Origin: Jiangellales bacterium
Lineage (GTDB): Bacteria > Actinomycetota > Actinomycetes > Jiangellales > Jiangellaceae
DNA length: 64,000 nt
Assembly: GCA_030447955.1 (NCBI GenBank)
Contig: JAUJNY010000005.1
Location: 140,455-204,454, forward strand
Reading direction: 5' to 3'
In this document: piece by piece, positions 37,367 to 46,244 of the stretch
Position numbering within the stretch: position 1 is the stretch's first letter
Layout of the letters: the number at the start of each line of letters is the position of its first letter
The notes under the pieces: generated by a model
The model's input: only the letters and a program-made list of their open reading frames with translations
The model's database searches: none
What the model was told of the DNA's origin: nothing
Position numbers and translations under genes: made by a program

Positions 37367-38873
37367 GACCGTCCTCGGGGATGTCGCGCCGGCGGACGTA
37401 CGGGTGCGCTTCTGCCCCTCGCCCACCGGCAACCTGCACGTCGGCAACGTGCGCACCGCGTTGTTCAACTGGGCCTTCGCCCGCCACCACGGGGGCACGT
37501 TCGTCTTCCGGGTGGAGGACACCGACGCCGCCCGCGACAGCGAGGAGTCCTACGACGCGCTGCTCGACTCGCTGCGCTGGCTGGGATTCGACTGGGACGA
37601 AGGCCCAGAGGTCGGGGGGCCGTACGGGCCGTACCGGCAGTCCTTGCGTTACGACGTCTACGCCGACATCGCTGCCCAGCTGCAGGCGGGCGGCCACGCC
37701 TACCGCTGCTACTGCACGCAGGAGGAGCTGGAGGAGCGGCGCGAGCAGGCGCGGCTGGAGGGCCGCACACCCGGGTACGACGGGCACTGCCGGGAGCTGA
37801 GCGAGGCGCAGGTCTCGGACTACCGCGGGCAGGGCCGCGAGCCGGTGCTGCGCTTCCGGATGCCGGACCGGGCCATGGTCTTCGACGACCTGGTCCGCGG
37901 CGAGATCTCCTTCGCCGCGCTGCACGTGCCCGATTACGTGCTGGTGCGGGCCAACGGCCACCCGCTCTACCCGTTGGTCAACCCGGTGGACGACGCACTG
38001 ATGCGCATCACCCACGTGCTGCGGGGGGAGGACCTGCTCTCCTCGACGCCCCGCCAGCTCGCTTTGCATGAGGCGCTGCGCGAGATCGGGGTGGCGAGCG
38101 GGCCACTACCGCGCTTCGGGCACCTGCCGTACGTCATGGGTGGGGGCAACCGCAAGCTGTCCAAGCGCGACCCGGAAGCCTCCCTGGTGTGGTACCGCGA
38201 GCGCGGCTTCCTGCCCGAGGGCCTGCTCAACTACCTGGCGCTGCTCGGCTGGTCCTTCGGCGACGACCGGGAGATTTTCACCCTCGACGAGATGGTCGCC
38301 GCCTTCGACATCCACCGGGTCAACCCCAACCCTGCACAGTTCGACGTGCGCAAGTGCGAGGCGATCAACGGTGTACGGCTGCGTGGCCTGGACAGCGAGG
38401 ACGTGGCCCGGCGGCTGGTGCCCCATCTCGCCGCAGCCGGGTTGCTGCCGGAGCAGCCGGACGAGGAGCAGTGGGCGCTGCTGCGTGCCGCAACCCCGCT
38501 GGTGCAGGAGAGGATGAGCGTGCTGTCCGAGGCCGTCGGCATGCTCGGGTTCCTCTTCGTCGACGAGCCGTCGCTCGATCCCGACCCGCAGGCGGCGGCC
38601 CTGCTCGGCCCCGACGCCGTACCAACACTTGCCACTGCGGCCGAGACGTTGCGGCAGCTGGACAAGTGGGAAACGGCGTCGATCGAGGCCGCGCTGCGCG
38701 ACGCGCTCGTCGACGGGCTTGGCCTCAAGCCCAAGCACGCGTTCGGACCGGTGCGGGTCGCCGTCACCGGGCGCCGGGTCTCCCCACCGTTATTCGAGTC
38801 GCTGGCCCTGCTCGGCCGCGAGCGCACGCTGAAGCGGTTGGACGCGGCCCTGAGCCGGGCGGAAGCCGCGTGA
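37359..38873 (+). CDS. gltX: Glutamyl-tRNA synthetase
   Basis: A 504-aa class I synthetase. The HIGH-type motif is [20 protein letters not shown] and the KMSKS-type loop is [39 protein letters not shown] and [20 protein letters not shown] are further family blocks. A C-terminal anticodon-binding helical domain follows. With GatCAB and tRNA-Gln present and no GlnRS seen here, it is probably non-discriminating, charging tRNA-Gln with Glu for later amidation (inference). The GTG start lies within the end of the FAH gene. Confidence 0.96.
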   Translation: MTETVLGDVAPADVRVRFCPSPTGNLHVGNVRTALFNWAFARHHGGTFVFRVEDTDAARDSEESYDALLDSLRWLGFDWDEGPEVGGPYGPYRQSLRYDVYADIAAQLQAGGHAYRCYCTQEELEERREQARLEGRTPGYDGHCRELSEAQVSDYRGQGREPVLRFRMPDRAMVFDDLVRGEISFAALHVPDYVLVRANGHPLYPLVNPVDDALMRITHVLRGEDLLSSTPRQLALHEALREIGVASGPLPRFGHLPYVMGGGNRKLSKRDPEASLVWYRERGFLPEGLLNYLALLGWSFGDDREIFTLDEMVAAFDIHRVNPNPAQFDVRKCEAINGVRLRGLDSEDVARRLVPHLAAAGLLPEQPDEEQWALLRAATPLVQERMSVLSEAVGMLGFLFVDEPSLDPDPQAAALLGPDAVPTLATAAETLRQLDKWETASIEAALRDALVDGLGLKPKHAFGPVRVAVTGRRVSPPLFESLALLGRERTLKRLDAALSRAEAA

Positions 38874-40033
38874 GCGGCAACCCGTACGAGGTGAACCCGC
38901 ACCACCCACCGCCGTACCCGCAGCAGCCGCCGCCGGCGTACCCACCAGCGCCGTACCCGCCCCCGTCATACGCGCAGCAGCCGCCGCCGGCGTACCCACC
39001 AGCCCCGTACCCGCAGCAGCCGTATCCGCAACAGCCGTACCCCCCGGGGTGGGGCCCGTACCCGCCCGTCCCGCCGCCGGGCCTGCCGCCGCACGCCGAG
39101 CCGCAGCCGTACCACCGGCTGCTGCGCACCCGGGACTACAGCTGGTGGCGGCCGCTGCTCGGCCTGCTGGTCGCCATCCCCGTCTACCTCGTCGGACTGG
39201 TGCTCGCCTTCATCCCCTGGCTGGCTGTCGAGTGGGACGCGCTGATCGCCGCCGAGCAGCCGGAAGAGCTTGTCGCGCAGCTCACCCCGACGTTGTTGCT
39301 GTCGACGAACCTGTCGCTGGCGGCCGCGATCCCGGCCGCGATGCTCGGCACGCTCGTCGCCGGGCTGCGACCGGGATGGCTCGCCTCGGTGACCGGTCGG
39401 CTGCGCTGGGGCCTGCTGGGCCGCTGCCTGCTGCTGGCGCTCGCGGTGGTCGTGCTCTTCGGGGTGCTCGGGTTGTTGCTCCCGACCGACGGTGGGGGCG
39501 TGGCGCCGGTGGGCACCGTCTCCTTCGCTGAGTGGGGCGCGTTCGCGGTCGTTGTGCTGCTCACCACGCCGTTGCAGGCCGCCGGTGAGGAGTACGCCTT
39601 CCGCGGGCTGGGATTCCAGGTGCTCGGCGCCTGGGTGCGTACGCCCTGGTTGGGCGCGGTGGTGACCTCGCTGCTGTTCGCCTTGGCGCACGGCGGTCAG
39701 AACCCCGCGCTGTTCCTCGACCGCTTCGCCTTCGGGCTCGTCGCCTGCTGGCTGGTGGTGCGTACCGGCGGCCTGGAGGCGGCCATCGCGCTGCACACCG
39801 TCAACAACGTGGTCACGTTCCTGGTGGCGGCGGCGTTCGACCAGACCGACGACGCGCTGCTGGTGTCGGACATCCCGTGGACCCTGGCCGCCCTGGACAT
39901 CGCGCAGATGGTGGTCTTCGCGCTGCTCGTCGACCGGCTCGCCCGGCGGCGCGAGGTCGCGACCGTGACGCCGTACGCCGCTGCCGCGCTGTCCGGCCCG
40001 CCGAGTTGGAGGCCACCGGCGGCCATCGGGTAG
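38870..40033 (+). CDS. CPBP-family (CAAX-type) intramembrane metalloprotease with Pro/Tyr/Gln-rich N-terminus
   Basis: A 387-aa protein whose GTG overlaps the gltX stop (GTGA). Residues 1-80 are a cytoplasmic low-complexity tail of repeats such as [13 protein letters not shown]. Eight or so membrane segments follow. The ABI/CPBP motifs are [20 protein letters not shown] (EExxxR), [16 protein letters not shown] (His) and [14 protein letters not shown] (HxxxN). It should be a membrane glutamic/metallo-type peptidase or a scaffold; substrate unknown. The stop overlaps a TAGCGT hexamer probably used by tRNA-Gln. Confidence 0.88.
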   Translation: MSGNPYEVNPHHPPPYPQQPPPAYPPAPYPPPSYAQQPPPAYPPAPYPQQPYPQQPYPPGWGPYPPVPPPGLPPHAEPQPYHRLLRTRDYSWWRPLLGLLVAIPVYLVGLVLAFIPWLAVEWDALIAAEQPEELVAQLTPTLLLSTNLSLAAAIPAAMLGTLVAGLRPGWLASVTGRLRWGLLGRCLLLALAVVVLFGVLGLLLPTDGGGVAPVGTVSFAEWGAFAVVVLLTTPLQAAGEEYAFRGLGFQVLGAWVRTPWLGAVVTSLLFALAHGGQNPALFLDRFAFGLVACWLVVRTGGLEAAIALHTVNNVVTFLVAAAFDQTDDALLVSDIPWTLAALDIAQMVVFALLVDRLARRREVATVTPYAAAALSGPPSWRPPAAIG

Positions 40034-40036
40034 CGT
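40031..40036 (+). promoter_or_regulatory. Putative -10 for tRNA-Gln
   Basis: TAGCGT 21 bp upstream of the tRNA-Gln 5' end, starting on the stop codon of the CPBP protease gene. A suitable -35 was not identified with confidence. Confidence 0.35.
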
Positions 40037-40057
40037 CTGGCCGCGGCCGACGGCCGG

Positions 40058-40129
40058 TGGGGTATGGGGTAATTGGCAGCCCGACGGATTCTGGCTCCGT
40101 TAGTCTAGGTTCGAGTCCTAGTACCCCAG
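40058..40129 (+). tRNA. tRNA-Gln (anticodon CUG)
   Basis: A full cloverleaf. The acceptor TGGGGTA (40058-40064) pairs with TACCCCA (40122-40128), discriminator G. The anticodon stem ACGGA/TCCGT encloses TTCTGGC (anticodon CTG). The T arm is ctagg-ttcgagt-cctag. CCA is not encoded. Without a visible GlnRS it is presumably charged through GltX and GatCAB. Confidence 0.95.
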
Positions 40130-40141
40130 CTGGCGCGGCTT

Positions 40142-40161
40142 GGAGGCGGCGTCGAGCCTCC
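40142..40161 (+). terminator. Hairpin between the two tRNA genes
   Basis: GGAGGC (40142-40147) pairs with GCCTCC (40156-40161) around an 8-nt loop, 12 bp after tRNA-Gln. There is no T-run, so it is at best a GC-type terminator or an RNA-processing structure. Confidence 0.35.
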
Positions 40162-40163
40162 GC

Positions 40164-40169
40164 TAGTCT
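40164..40169 (+). promoter_or_regulatory. Putative -10 for tRNA-Glu
   Basis: TAGTCT ends 13 bp upstream of the tRNA-Glu 5' end, a suitable distance for a tRNA promoter. No clear -35. Confidence 0.4.
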
Positions 40170-40182
40170 GCTCCGCGCACTC

Positions 40183-40255
40183 GGCCCCGTTGTGTAGCGG
40201 CCTAGCACGCCGCCCTCTCAAGGCGGTAGCGCCGGTTCGAATCCGGTCGGGGCTA
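40183..40255 (+). tRNA. tRNA-Glu (anticodon CUC)
   Basis: Acceptor GGCCCCG (40183-40189) pairs with CGGGGCT (40248-40254; first pair G-U), discriminator A. Anticodon arm ccgcc-CTCTCAA-ggcgg gives anticodon CTC. The T arm is gccgg-ttcgaat-ccggt. CCA is not encoded. The VOC-family gene follows after 19 bp. Confidence 0.95.
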
Positions 40256-40274
40256 CAGGGACCTAGGAGGCGCG

Positions 40275-40688
40275 ATGCTGGCCTCAACAGGTCCGATCGC
40301 CGAACCCGTGACGACGTCGATCGTGCCGCTGCTCTCGGTGCGTCGCGATGTGGAGGCCGTTGCCTTCTACCAGGCAGCCTTCGACGCGCAGGAGCACAGC
40401 AGGTTCACCGACGACCAGGGTCACATCGTGGCCCAGCTGGCCATCGGCGGCGCCGCCTTCATCGTCGCGGATGAGGCGCCGGACTACGACCAGTTCAGCC
40501 CCGAGACCCTGAACGGAACGACCGTGCGGATCGAACTAATCGTGTCCGACCCAGACGCGGTGTTCCAACAGGCCGTTGCCGCCGGCGGTCGGGCAGTCTT
40601 CCCGGTCGAGGACCAGTCCTGGGGCCTGCGGCAGGGCCGGCTGGTGGATCCATACGGTCACCACTGGCTTGTGAGCCGCCCGCTCTGA
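40275..40688 (+). CDS. VOC/glyoxalase-like superfamily protein
   Basis: A 137-aa protein. The ATG at 40275 has RBS TAGGAGG eight bases upstream. It shows the PhnB/VOC pattern: VPLLSVRRDVEAVAFYQAAF, then IVAQLAIGGAAFIVADEA, VRIELIVSDPDAVFQQAVAA and WGLRQGRLVDPYGHHWLVSR. The metal ligands of this group are incomplete by eye (a final Glu is replaced in HHWLVS), so it may not be catalytic. Role unknown. Confidence 0.82.
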   Translation: MLASTGPIAEPVTTSIVPLLSVRRDVEAVAFYQAAFDAQEHSRFTDDQGHIVAQLAIGGAAFIVADEAPDYDQFSPETLNGTTVRIELIVSDPDAVFQQAVAAGGRAVFPVEDQSWGLRQGRLVDPYGHHWLVSRPL

Positions 40689-40843
40689 GCCGATCAGCGG
40701 CGGTGCTGGCAGCTGCTGTCCGCGCGCGCGGCGGCGTCGTTGTCCAGCCCCTCACCAGGCTTGCCCTGCCCTCACCTAGTCCGCAGCCCGGGTGAAGGCA
40801 GGGGCGGCATGGTGTACGTGGTCATTCGGGCGGGGAGCGGCTG

Positions 40844-41830
40844 CTAGCGGGCGGCCGTGAACCACCACAGCAGCCAGCCGAGCAGGGCGCCGGCGAAGGT
40901 CGCGGTCCACACCAACGCGGCAGCGCGGACGAGCTGGCGCTGGCGTACGTTCGACTGCGTCAGCAGGCTGGAGGCTCCCACCGCGACGAGTGGACGGGCG
41001 TCCCGCTGCGCGAGCCGCTGACGCTCCAGGGAGCTTCCCGCGCTCATGCGGCGCACGTACTCGCTGGCCGCCTCGGTACCCGGAGCGGGAGCGCGCTGCG
41101 CGGGAGGGCTCTGCGCCGGGGGGGCCACCAGCGGCACGGTGGGAGTCGGGCGTCCGGTGTCGTCGGTAGCCGCACTCAGCCAGTCCGCCGCCTCGCGGGC
41201 GCTGGGCAACGTCGCATCAGGATCCGCGGCGAGGGCCACAAGGTCGAGCGCTTCGACCGAGGCGCGCCGGTCACCGAGCAGCCGGCCCAGCAAGAGCAGG
41301 GCGTCGCGGACGTCGTCCTCCGGCGCCGTCGCGTGCCCGGGACCAGCCACGGACAGCGGCAGGACGCTCATCCCTTCGTCGCCGACGAGGACGCTGGACT
41401 CGGATATCGACCCGTGCACCTGTCGGAGGTAGTGCAGCCCGGCCAAGGCGGCAAGCAGCGTCGCCACAACTCCCACCGCCTGTCGCCACTCACGAGGCGG
41501 AGCGTCGCGCAGCAGCGCGCCGTCCACCGGTTGCAGGACCGCATGCACCGTGCCCGCACCGACCCCGGCGTCGTACAAATGCGGCATTCCAGCCCAACCC
41601 GAGGCCTGCAGCTCGCGCAGCCGGTCCAAGGCCATGCGTTGCTCACGCTGTCCGGCGACGGGCGCGACGACGAGGAGGACGGTTCTGACCAGGATGAGGT
41701 CGAACGCGCGATGCAGGCCAGGACCGGCGGACGGGTCGCCGCCGCTGAGCTCGTAGCGGCCAGCGACCGTGACACCGGACCGGGACCCTGGCGCGTTCGC
41801 GCCTTGCGGACCTGCGCTCACCGTGTCCAT
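40844..41830 (-). CDS. Membrane-anchored protein with degenerate Ser/Thr kinase fold (pseudokinase-like)
   Basis: A 328-aa protein. Residues about 20-230 follow a protein-kinase layout: VAGRYELSGGD in place of the Gly loop, RTVLLVVAPVAG where VAIK would be, MPHLYDAGVGAGTVHAVLQP as the hinge region, and VHGSISESSVLVGDEG where HRDLKPxNVLV would be. The Lys, catalytic Asp and DFG are all absent. A Pro-rich linker follows and a C-terminal membrane helix (AALVWTATFAGALLGWLLWW). It resembles MviN-type actinobacterial pseudokinases by layout only. It is divergent from hup. Confidence 0.65.
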   Translation of the reverse strand: MDTVSAGPQGANAPGSRSGVTVAGRYELSGGDPSAGPGLHRAFDLILVRTVLLVVAPVAGQREQRMALDRLRELQASGWAGMPHLYDAGVGAGTVHAVLQPVDGALLRDAPPREWRQAVGVVATLLAALAGLHYLRQVHGSISESSVLVGDEGMSVLPLSVAGPGHATAPEDDVRDALLLLGRLLGDRRASVEALDLVALAADPDATLPSAREAADWLSAATDDTGRPTPTVPLVAPPAQSPPAQRAPAPGTEAASEYVRRMSAGSSLERQRLAQRDARPLVAVGASSLLTQSNVRQRQLVRAAALVWTATFAGALLGWLLWWFTAAR

Positions 41831-41930
41831 CGTCTCGCGCGTCGCTGCACCGCTCGCTCCTCGGCTCCTTTCGCAAGACTACGGTCGCCCTCCTCCCGCA
41901 CAACAGAGCGCGATTTCTCGCCGCTGGTCG

Positions 41931-41959
41931 TTGTGTTGCGCTCCGCGAGTCCCTAACGT
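41931..41959 (+). promoter_or_regulatory. Putative hup promoter
   Basis: TTGTGT (41931-41936) and TAACGT (41954-41959) with a 17-bp spacer, about 45 bp upstream of the HU start codon. Sequence match only. Confidence 0.5.
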
Positions 41960-42005
41960 GCCTGCAGGCCGCTCTGGCCACCCGCCTCGCCCCGGAGGGG
42001 AAGTA

Positions 42006-42611
42006 GTGAACAAGGCCCAGCTCATCGAGGAGCTCGCGAAGCGCTTCGAAGGCAGCAAGCGCGATGCCCAGCACGCCCTCGAGTCCGTGACCGACACCAT
42101 CACCCGCGCCGTCGTCTCGGGTGAGAAGGTGCGCATCACCGGCTTCGGTGCCTTCGAAAAGGTCACGCGGGCGGCGCGAACCGCGCGCAACCCCGCCACC
42201 GGCGCAAGGGTCCGCGTCAAGAAGACCGCCGTTCCGCGCTTCAAGGCCGGCTCCGAACTCAAGGCCGTGGTGTCAGGCGAGAAGAAGCTGCCCAGGGTCA
42301 CGGCGGCGACGGGGGCGGCCAAGTCGAGCGCTACGGGACGCAAGACCACCGCAGGCACCACGAAGTCTGCCTCCGCCGACGGCACCCGCAAGGGCGCGGC
42401 CAAGTCCAGCGCAAGCAAGGCAAGCGCCGCCAAGGCCAGTGCGAGCAAGGCCAGTGCGAGCAAGGCCAGTGCGAGCAAGGCCAGCGCGAGCAGGTCGAGT
42501 GCCAGCAAGGCCACGAAGACCGCGAAGTCCAGCACCCCCGCGGCTGCGCGCAAGACATCGACCTCGACGGCGAAGAAGACGCCGACAAAGCGCGCGGCCA
42601 AGAAGTCCTGA
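42006..42611 (+). CDS. hupB: HU-type nucleoid protein with long Lys/Ala/Ser tail (HupB-like)
   Basis: 201 aa from the GTG at 42006, preceded by GGAGGGGAA. Residues 1-90 are a standard HU domain (NKAQLIEELAKRFEGSKRDA, RITGFGAFEKVTRAARTARN with the DNA-intercalating arm around RNPATG). The remaining 110 residues form a histone-H1-like tail with tandem KASAS units and KKTPTKRAAKK at the end. It bends and compacts DNA; the tail is typical of actinobacteria. The 15-bp tandem DNA repeats in it can vary in number. Confidence 0.95.
   Translation: MNKAQLIEELAKRFEGSKRDAQHALESVTDTITRAVVSGEKVRITGFGAFEKVTRAARTARNPATGARVRVKKTAVPRFKAGSELKAVVSGEKKLPRVTAATGAAKSSATGRKTTAGTTKSASADGTRKGAAKSSASKASAAKASASKASASKASASKASASRSSASKATKTAKSSTPAAARKTSTSTAKKTPTKRAAKKS
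42431..42490 (+). repeat. Four tandem 15-bp units in the HU tail
   Basis: The unit caaggccagtgcgag repeats at 42431, 42446, 42461 and 42476 (the last with one change), encoding repeated Ser-Lys-Ala-Ser-Ala. It is in frame, so copy-number change alters only tail length. Confidence 0.85.
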
Positions 42612-42655
42612 CACCCTCCTCGCTACACCGCCGCACTCACTCCCCCTGACGGCGG

Positions 42656-43594
42656 TCAGTCGGAGAAGTGGGCGGCGGTTCTCCGCTGACGGTCGACCTC
42701 GACGTGGAAGACGTCGGGACGGCTGTAGTGGCCGGTGGGATCGAAGTTCTGCCGTTCCCGGGCGACCATGCCCAGGTCCAAGTCGGCGACGACCAGCCGC
42801 TCGTCGTCGACCACAGGCTCCACGAGCCAGCTGCCGTCGGGCGCGGCCACGGCCGACCCACCGCGGCAGTAGTCGGTGACGCCTGCATCCTCGAGCTCGT
42901 CGCGGATCGGGAAGTTCGCGGGTACGTCCTGCAGCGAGAGCAACCCGTTGGCAGCGAGCGACCAGCTCCGCCCTTCCGCGGCGATGAAGCGGGTGATGTC
43001 CGCGGTGTTGCGCGGGTTGCCCGGCCACACACTGACGTGGAGGTCCTCGCCCTGCGCGTACAACGCATGCCGGGCCTGTGGCATCCAGTTCTCCCAGCAG
43101 TTGAGCCCGCCGACCCGAGCTCCGCCGATCTGGTGCACCCGCAGCCCGTGGCCGTCGCCCTGGCCCCAGACGAGCCGTTCCTCGTACGTCGGCATCAGCT
43201 TGCGGTGTGCACTCACCAGACCGGCCGCAGGGTCGATGGCCATCAGCGTGCAGAAGACGGTCCCGCGCGCCGAACCGGTCCCGCGTTCCGTCGTACCGAT
43301 GTAGACGAACACGTCCAGGTCGCGCGCTGCCTCGCACAGGGTCGACAGCTCCGGGCCGTCCAGCTCAACCGCCGCCTCGAGGTAGGCCGCGTAGGCCTGC
43401 TTTTGGCGGTCGTCGTTGAACCTCGCCCCGCCGGTCAACTCCAGCCAGAACGGGTAGCCCGACAGGAACGTCTCGGGAAAGGCGAGCAGTTGCACGCCGC
43501 GGGCGGCCGCATCCTCGATCCAGGTGACCGCCTTGCGCGTCGTGGCGGCCGCGTCGAGCCAGTGCGGTCGCGCCTGTGCAGCAGCCACTCGCAT
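42656..43594 (-). CDS. Nitrilase
   Basis: A 312-aa carbon-nitrogen hydrolase. The catalytic triad is E41 (LAFPETFLSGYPFW), K132 (SAHRKLMPTYEERLVWGQGD) and C166 (GGLNCWENWMPQARHALY). The CWENxMP pattern and RHALYAQGEDLHVSVWPGN mark the true nitrilase branch that converts nitriles to carboxylic acids, rather than amidases. Start at 43594. It stands alone on the minus strand between the convergent hup end and cofC. Substrate (aliphatic or arylaceto-nitrile) is not decidable. Confidence 0.92.
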   Translation of the reverse strand: MRVAAAQARPHWLDAAATTRKAVTWIEDAAARGVQLLAFPETFLSGYPFWLELTGGARFNDDRQKQAYAAYLEAAVELDGPELSTLCEAARDLDVFVYIGTTERGTGSARGTVFCTLMAIDPAAGLVSAHRKLMPTYEERLVWGQGDGHGLRVHQIGGARVGGLNCWENWMPQARHALYAQGEDLHVSVWPGNPRNTADITRFIAAEGRSWSLAANGLLSLQDVPANFPIRDELEDAGVTDYCRGGSAVAAPDGSWLVEPVVDDERLVVADLDLGMVARERQNFDPTGHYSRPDVFHVEVDRQRRTAAHFSD

Positions 43595-43691
43595 CTGCGC
43601 TTCCCTTCCCCATCACCGCTCGGTGTGCGGCGGTTGCGACGGGCCGCCGCACCAGCGGTCTGTCCGAACGGCCCAGATCCAGTATGGGCGA

Positions 43692-44342
43692 CTAGCTGTC
43701 GGCGCCGAGCTCGGCGGCTATCCGCGCCGTGCGGACACCTAGGCCCAGCCGGGCGGCGTCCCACAGGTCGACCTCGGTGTCGACGTCTCGGCGCAACGTG
43801 GCCACGTCGACAAGCTCGAGCTCGACGGCGCCACCGGCGCCATGGGCGGTGCGTGACCGCTCGCCGAAGCATGGGGCGAAGGCCGCCCGCGCGGCCGCGG
43901 CGTACAACGTCGTGCCCGTCCCCGCCGTGTCGGCGACGAACGCGGTCGGATGCGCCCCGGCGGCCTGCAATGCCGTCGCGAGCTCTGCCGGCCGTAGTGC
44001 GGGGAGGTCGCAGGACAGCGCAGCCACGGGACTTTCTGGGCGGGCGCGGCGGGCGAGCGCAGCCCCGTGCGCCAGCGCCGGGTTGAGCCCCGCGGCGGGG
44101 GTGTCGGGCACCACCTGGGCGCCGAGTGCCGACAGCTCCTTCGCGGCCAGCTCGTCGTCGGTGACGACCAGGATCTTGGTGACGAGAGGGCAGGCCGCGG
44201 CTGCGGCGACGGTGTCGGCGGCCATCGCCAGGGCCAGCTCCACCCGCCGTCCCCCGGCAATGCCGGCCAGGCGGGACTTGGCGACCGAAGTGTGCTTGAC
44301 CGGTACGACGAGCACCCACGAGGCGGGGAGCTCGGTCATCAT
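43692..44342 (-). CDS. cofC: 2-phospho-L-lactate guanylyltransferase CofC
   Basis: About 216 aa. It guanylylates phospholactate or phosphoenolpyruvate during coenzyme F420 synthesis. The nucleotidyltransferase motif is SWVLVVPVKHTSVAKSRLAG, followed by ILVVTDDELAAKEL, GLNPALAHGAALARR, AALSCDLPALRPAELATALQ, and GTGTTLYAAAARAAFAPCFG. The start is one of two adjacent ATGs (44342/44339) or a GTG at 44360. It is divergent from plsC. It agrees with F420 enzymes at 19798 and 20647. Confidence 0.92.
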   Translation of the reverse strand: MMTELPASWVLVVPVKHTSVAKSRLAGIAGGRRVELALAMAADTVAAAAACPLVTKILVVTDDELAAKELSALGAQVVPDTPAAGLNPALAHGAALARRARPESPVAALSCDLPALRPAELATALQAAGAHPTAFVADTAGTGTTLYAAAARAAFAPCFGERSRTAHGAGGAVELELVDVATLRRDVDTEVDLWDAARLGLGVRTARIAAELGADS

Positions 44343-44442
44343 CCCCGATCGTGCCACCACCCGGGGTGTCGGACGCTCGACACCGGTCAGACGCCGGGGC
44401 CAGACTGAGGCACCCGGCGGCCGAGCAACGAGGAGGGGTGAG

Positions 44443-45231
44443 GTGGGGCAGATCCAGCTCGGCCTGACCTACCGCCTGCTCGCCACCGTGCTGCGCCCAT
44501 TGCTGTCCGCCCTGGTGCGCCGGGACTGGCGCGGCGCGCACCACCTGCCCCGCTCGGGCGGGGTCGTGGTTGTGACCAACCATCTCTCCTACCTCGACCC
44601 GCTGACGGTCGCGCACTTCCTGTACGACCACGGGCGGCCCCCGCGTTACCTGGCGAAGTCGAGCCTGTTCCGCCTCCCTGTGCTGGGCCGGATCATCTCC
44701 GGCTGCGCGCAGATCCCGGTTTACCGCGAGTCCCGCGACGCGGCGCTTGCCTTCCGCGCGGCCATCGACGCCGTGCAGCGCGGTGAGTGCGTGACGATTT
44801 ACCCCGAGGGCACGATCACCCGCGATCCGGGGCTGTGGCCGATGACCGGCAAGACCGGGGCGGCGCGGGTCGCGCTGAGCACCGGGTGCGACGTCGTCCC
44901 CGTCGGCCATTGGGGCGTGCAGGAGGTGCTCGCGCCGTACGCCCGCCGGCCGCGGCTGTGGCCGCGGGCCACCGTCCACGTGTACGCCGGCCCGCCGGTC
45001 GACCTCGGCGACCTCCGTGGTCGCGACGCCACTCCTGACGTCCTGCGGCAGGCGACCGAACGGATCATGGACGCCGTGACCGCGCAGGTCGCCCTGATCC
45101 GCGGCGAGCAGCCGCCCCAAGTCCGCTACGACCCGCGCGCCGCTCCCGACGCGGCCGCGAACGGAAAGGCTGACCCCGACTCGGATCCGTACGCGGCCGC
45201 TCGCCCAGCATGTCCCGAGGGGGCACGCTGA
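44443..45231 (+). CDS. plsC: 1-acylglycerol-3-phosphate O-acyltransferase (PlsC-type)
   Basis: A 262-aa acyltransferase from the GTG at 44443, with RBS GGAGGGG. The HX4D motif is [14 protein letters not shown]; motif III is [16 protein letters not shown]; the Arg block is [20 protein letters not shown]. It acylates lysophosphatidic acid to phosphatidic acid at the membrane. The C-terminal 40 residues are a polar tail. The gpsA start overlaps its stop (TGATG), coupling two steps of phospholipid synthesis. Confidence 0.93.
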   Translation: MGQIQLGLTYRLLATVLRPLLSALVRRDWRGAHHLPRSGGVVVVTNHLSYLDPLTVAHFLYDHGRPPRYLAKSSLFRLPVLGRIISGCAQIPVYRESRDAALAFRAAIDAVQRGECVTIYPEGTITRDPGLWPMTGKTGAARVALSTGCDVVPVGHWGVQEVLAPYARRPRLWPRATVHVYAGPPVDLGDLRGRDATPDVLRQATERIMDAVTAQVALIRGEQPPQVRYDPRAAPDAAANGKADPDSDPYAAARPACPEGAR

Positions 45232-46229
45232 TGCGCGCCGCCGTCCTCGGTGCCGGGTCGTGGGGGACCGCCTTCTCCGTTGTGCTCATCGACGCGGGGA
45301 CCGACGTACGGCTGTGGGGGCGCCGCGAGGAGCTTTGTCGCACCATCACGGCGAGGCGGGAGAACCCCGACTACCTGCCCGGTATCACCCTCCCGGAAAG
45401 CCTGGTGTCGACGCCCGACCCTGGGTTCGCGCTCGACGGTGCAGACCTCGTCGTCCTCGCCGTCCCGTCGCAAACGTTGCGTGACAACCTCTCCGCCTGG
45501 GTGCCGCTGCTGCCCCGCGACGCAGTGCTCGTCAGCCTGATGAAGGGCGTGGAGCTGGGCAGCGCCAAGCGGATGAGCGAGGTCATCCGAGAGGTCGCGG
45601 GCGTCGAGGAGGACCGCGTCGCCGTCGTGACCGGACCCAACCTTGCCGGCGAGATCGCGCGCCGGCAACCCGCGGCGAGCGTCGTCGCCAGTACCGACGA
45701 GTCCGTGGCCGAACAGATGCAAAAGGCCTGTCACGGGCCCTACTTCCGCCCCTACACCAACCGTGACGTGGTGGGCTGCGAGCTCGGTGGAGCCGTCAAG
45801 AACGTCATCGCGCTGGCGGTCGGGATGGCCGCCGGGCTCGGCTTCGGCGACAACTCCCGGGCGAGCGTCATCACCCGTGGGCTGGCGGAGACCGCCCGGC
45901 TGGGGGTGGCGCTGGGCGCCGACCCCTTCACGATCGCGGGGCTGGCCGGACTCGGTGACCTGGTCGCCACCTGCTCCTCGCCGCTGTCACGCAACCGCCG
46001 CTTCGGTGAGCGGCTCGGGCAGGGCATGAGCGTGGCCGAGGTGCTCGCCTCGACCCGGCAGGTGGCCGAGGGGGTTCGGTCCTGCGAGCCGATCTTCGCG
46101 CTTGCCCAGCGCGTCGGGGTCGACATGCCCATCGTCGAGTACGTGGTGCACGCCGTGCGCGGTGAGATGACCGCGGAGGAGATGCTGCGCAGCATCGTCA
46201 CCCGCGCCGCCAAGTCCGAGCGGTTGTGA
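45231..46229 (+). CDS. gpsA: NAD(P)-dependent glycerol-3-phosphate dehydrogenase
   Basis: A 332-aa enzyme making sn-glycerol 3-phosphate for lipids. The Rossmann motif is [19 protein letters not shown], with [34 protein letters not shown] and [20 protein letters not shown]. The catalytic Lys is in [20 protein letters not shown] and the C-terminal [16 protein letters not shown] follows. The ATG at 45231 has GAGGGGG upstream; an in-frame ATG at 45210 is less likely. It overlaps plsC by one base. Confidence 0.96.
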   Translation: MRAAVLGAGSWGTAFSVVLIDAGTDVRLWGRREELCRTITARRENPDYLPGITLPESLVSTPDPGFALDGADLVVLAVPSQTLRDNLSAWVPLLPRDAVLVSLMKGVELGSAKRMSEVIREVAGVEEDRVAVVTGPNLAGEIARRQPAASVVASTDESVAEQMQKACHGPYFRPYTNRDVVGCELGGAVKNVIALAVGMAAGLGFGDNSRASVITRGLAETARLGVALGADPFTIAGLAGLGDLVATCSSPLSRNRRFGERLGQGMSVAEVLASTRQVAEGVRSCEPIFALAQRVGVDMPIVEYVVHAVRGEMTAEEMLRSIVTRAAKSERL

Positions 46230-46244
46230 GGCACGGCTCGGGTG

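Noticed and set aside
38870-39110. Pro/Tyr/Gln repeats of the CPBP protein as a novel domain
   Set aside because: Low-complexity cytoplasmic tails of this kind are common on actinobacterial membrane proteins.
40058-40255. tRNA genes as an integration site for a genomic island
   Set aside because: Flanking genes look native and no partial tRNA duplicate was seen nearby.
42431-42490. Tandem 15-bp units as a possible CRISPR or VNTR array
   Set aside because: No spacers; the units are in-frame coding repeats of the HU tail.
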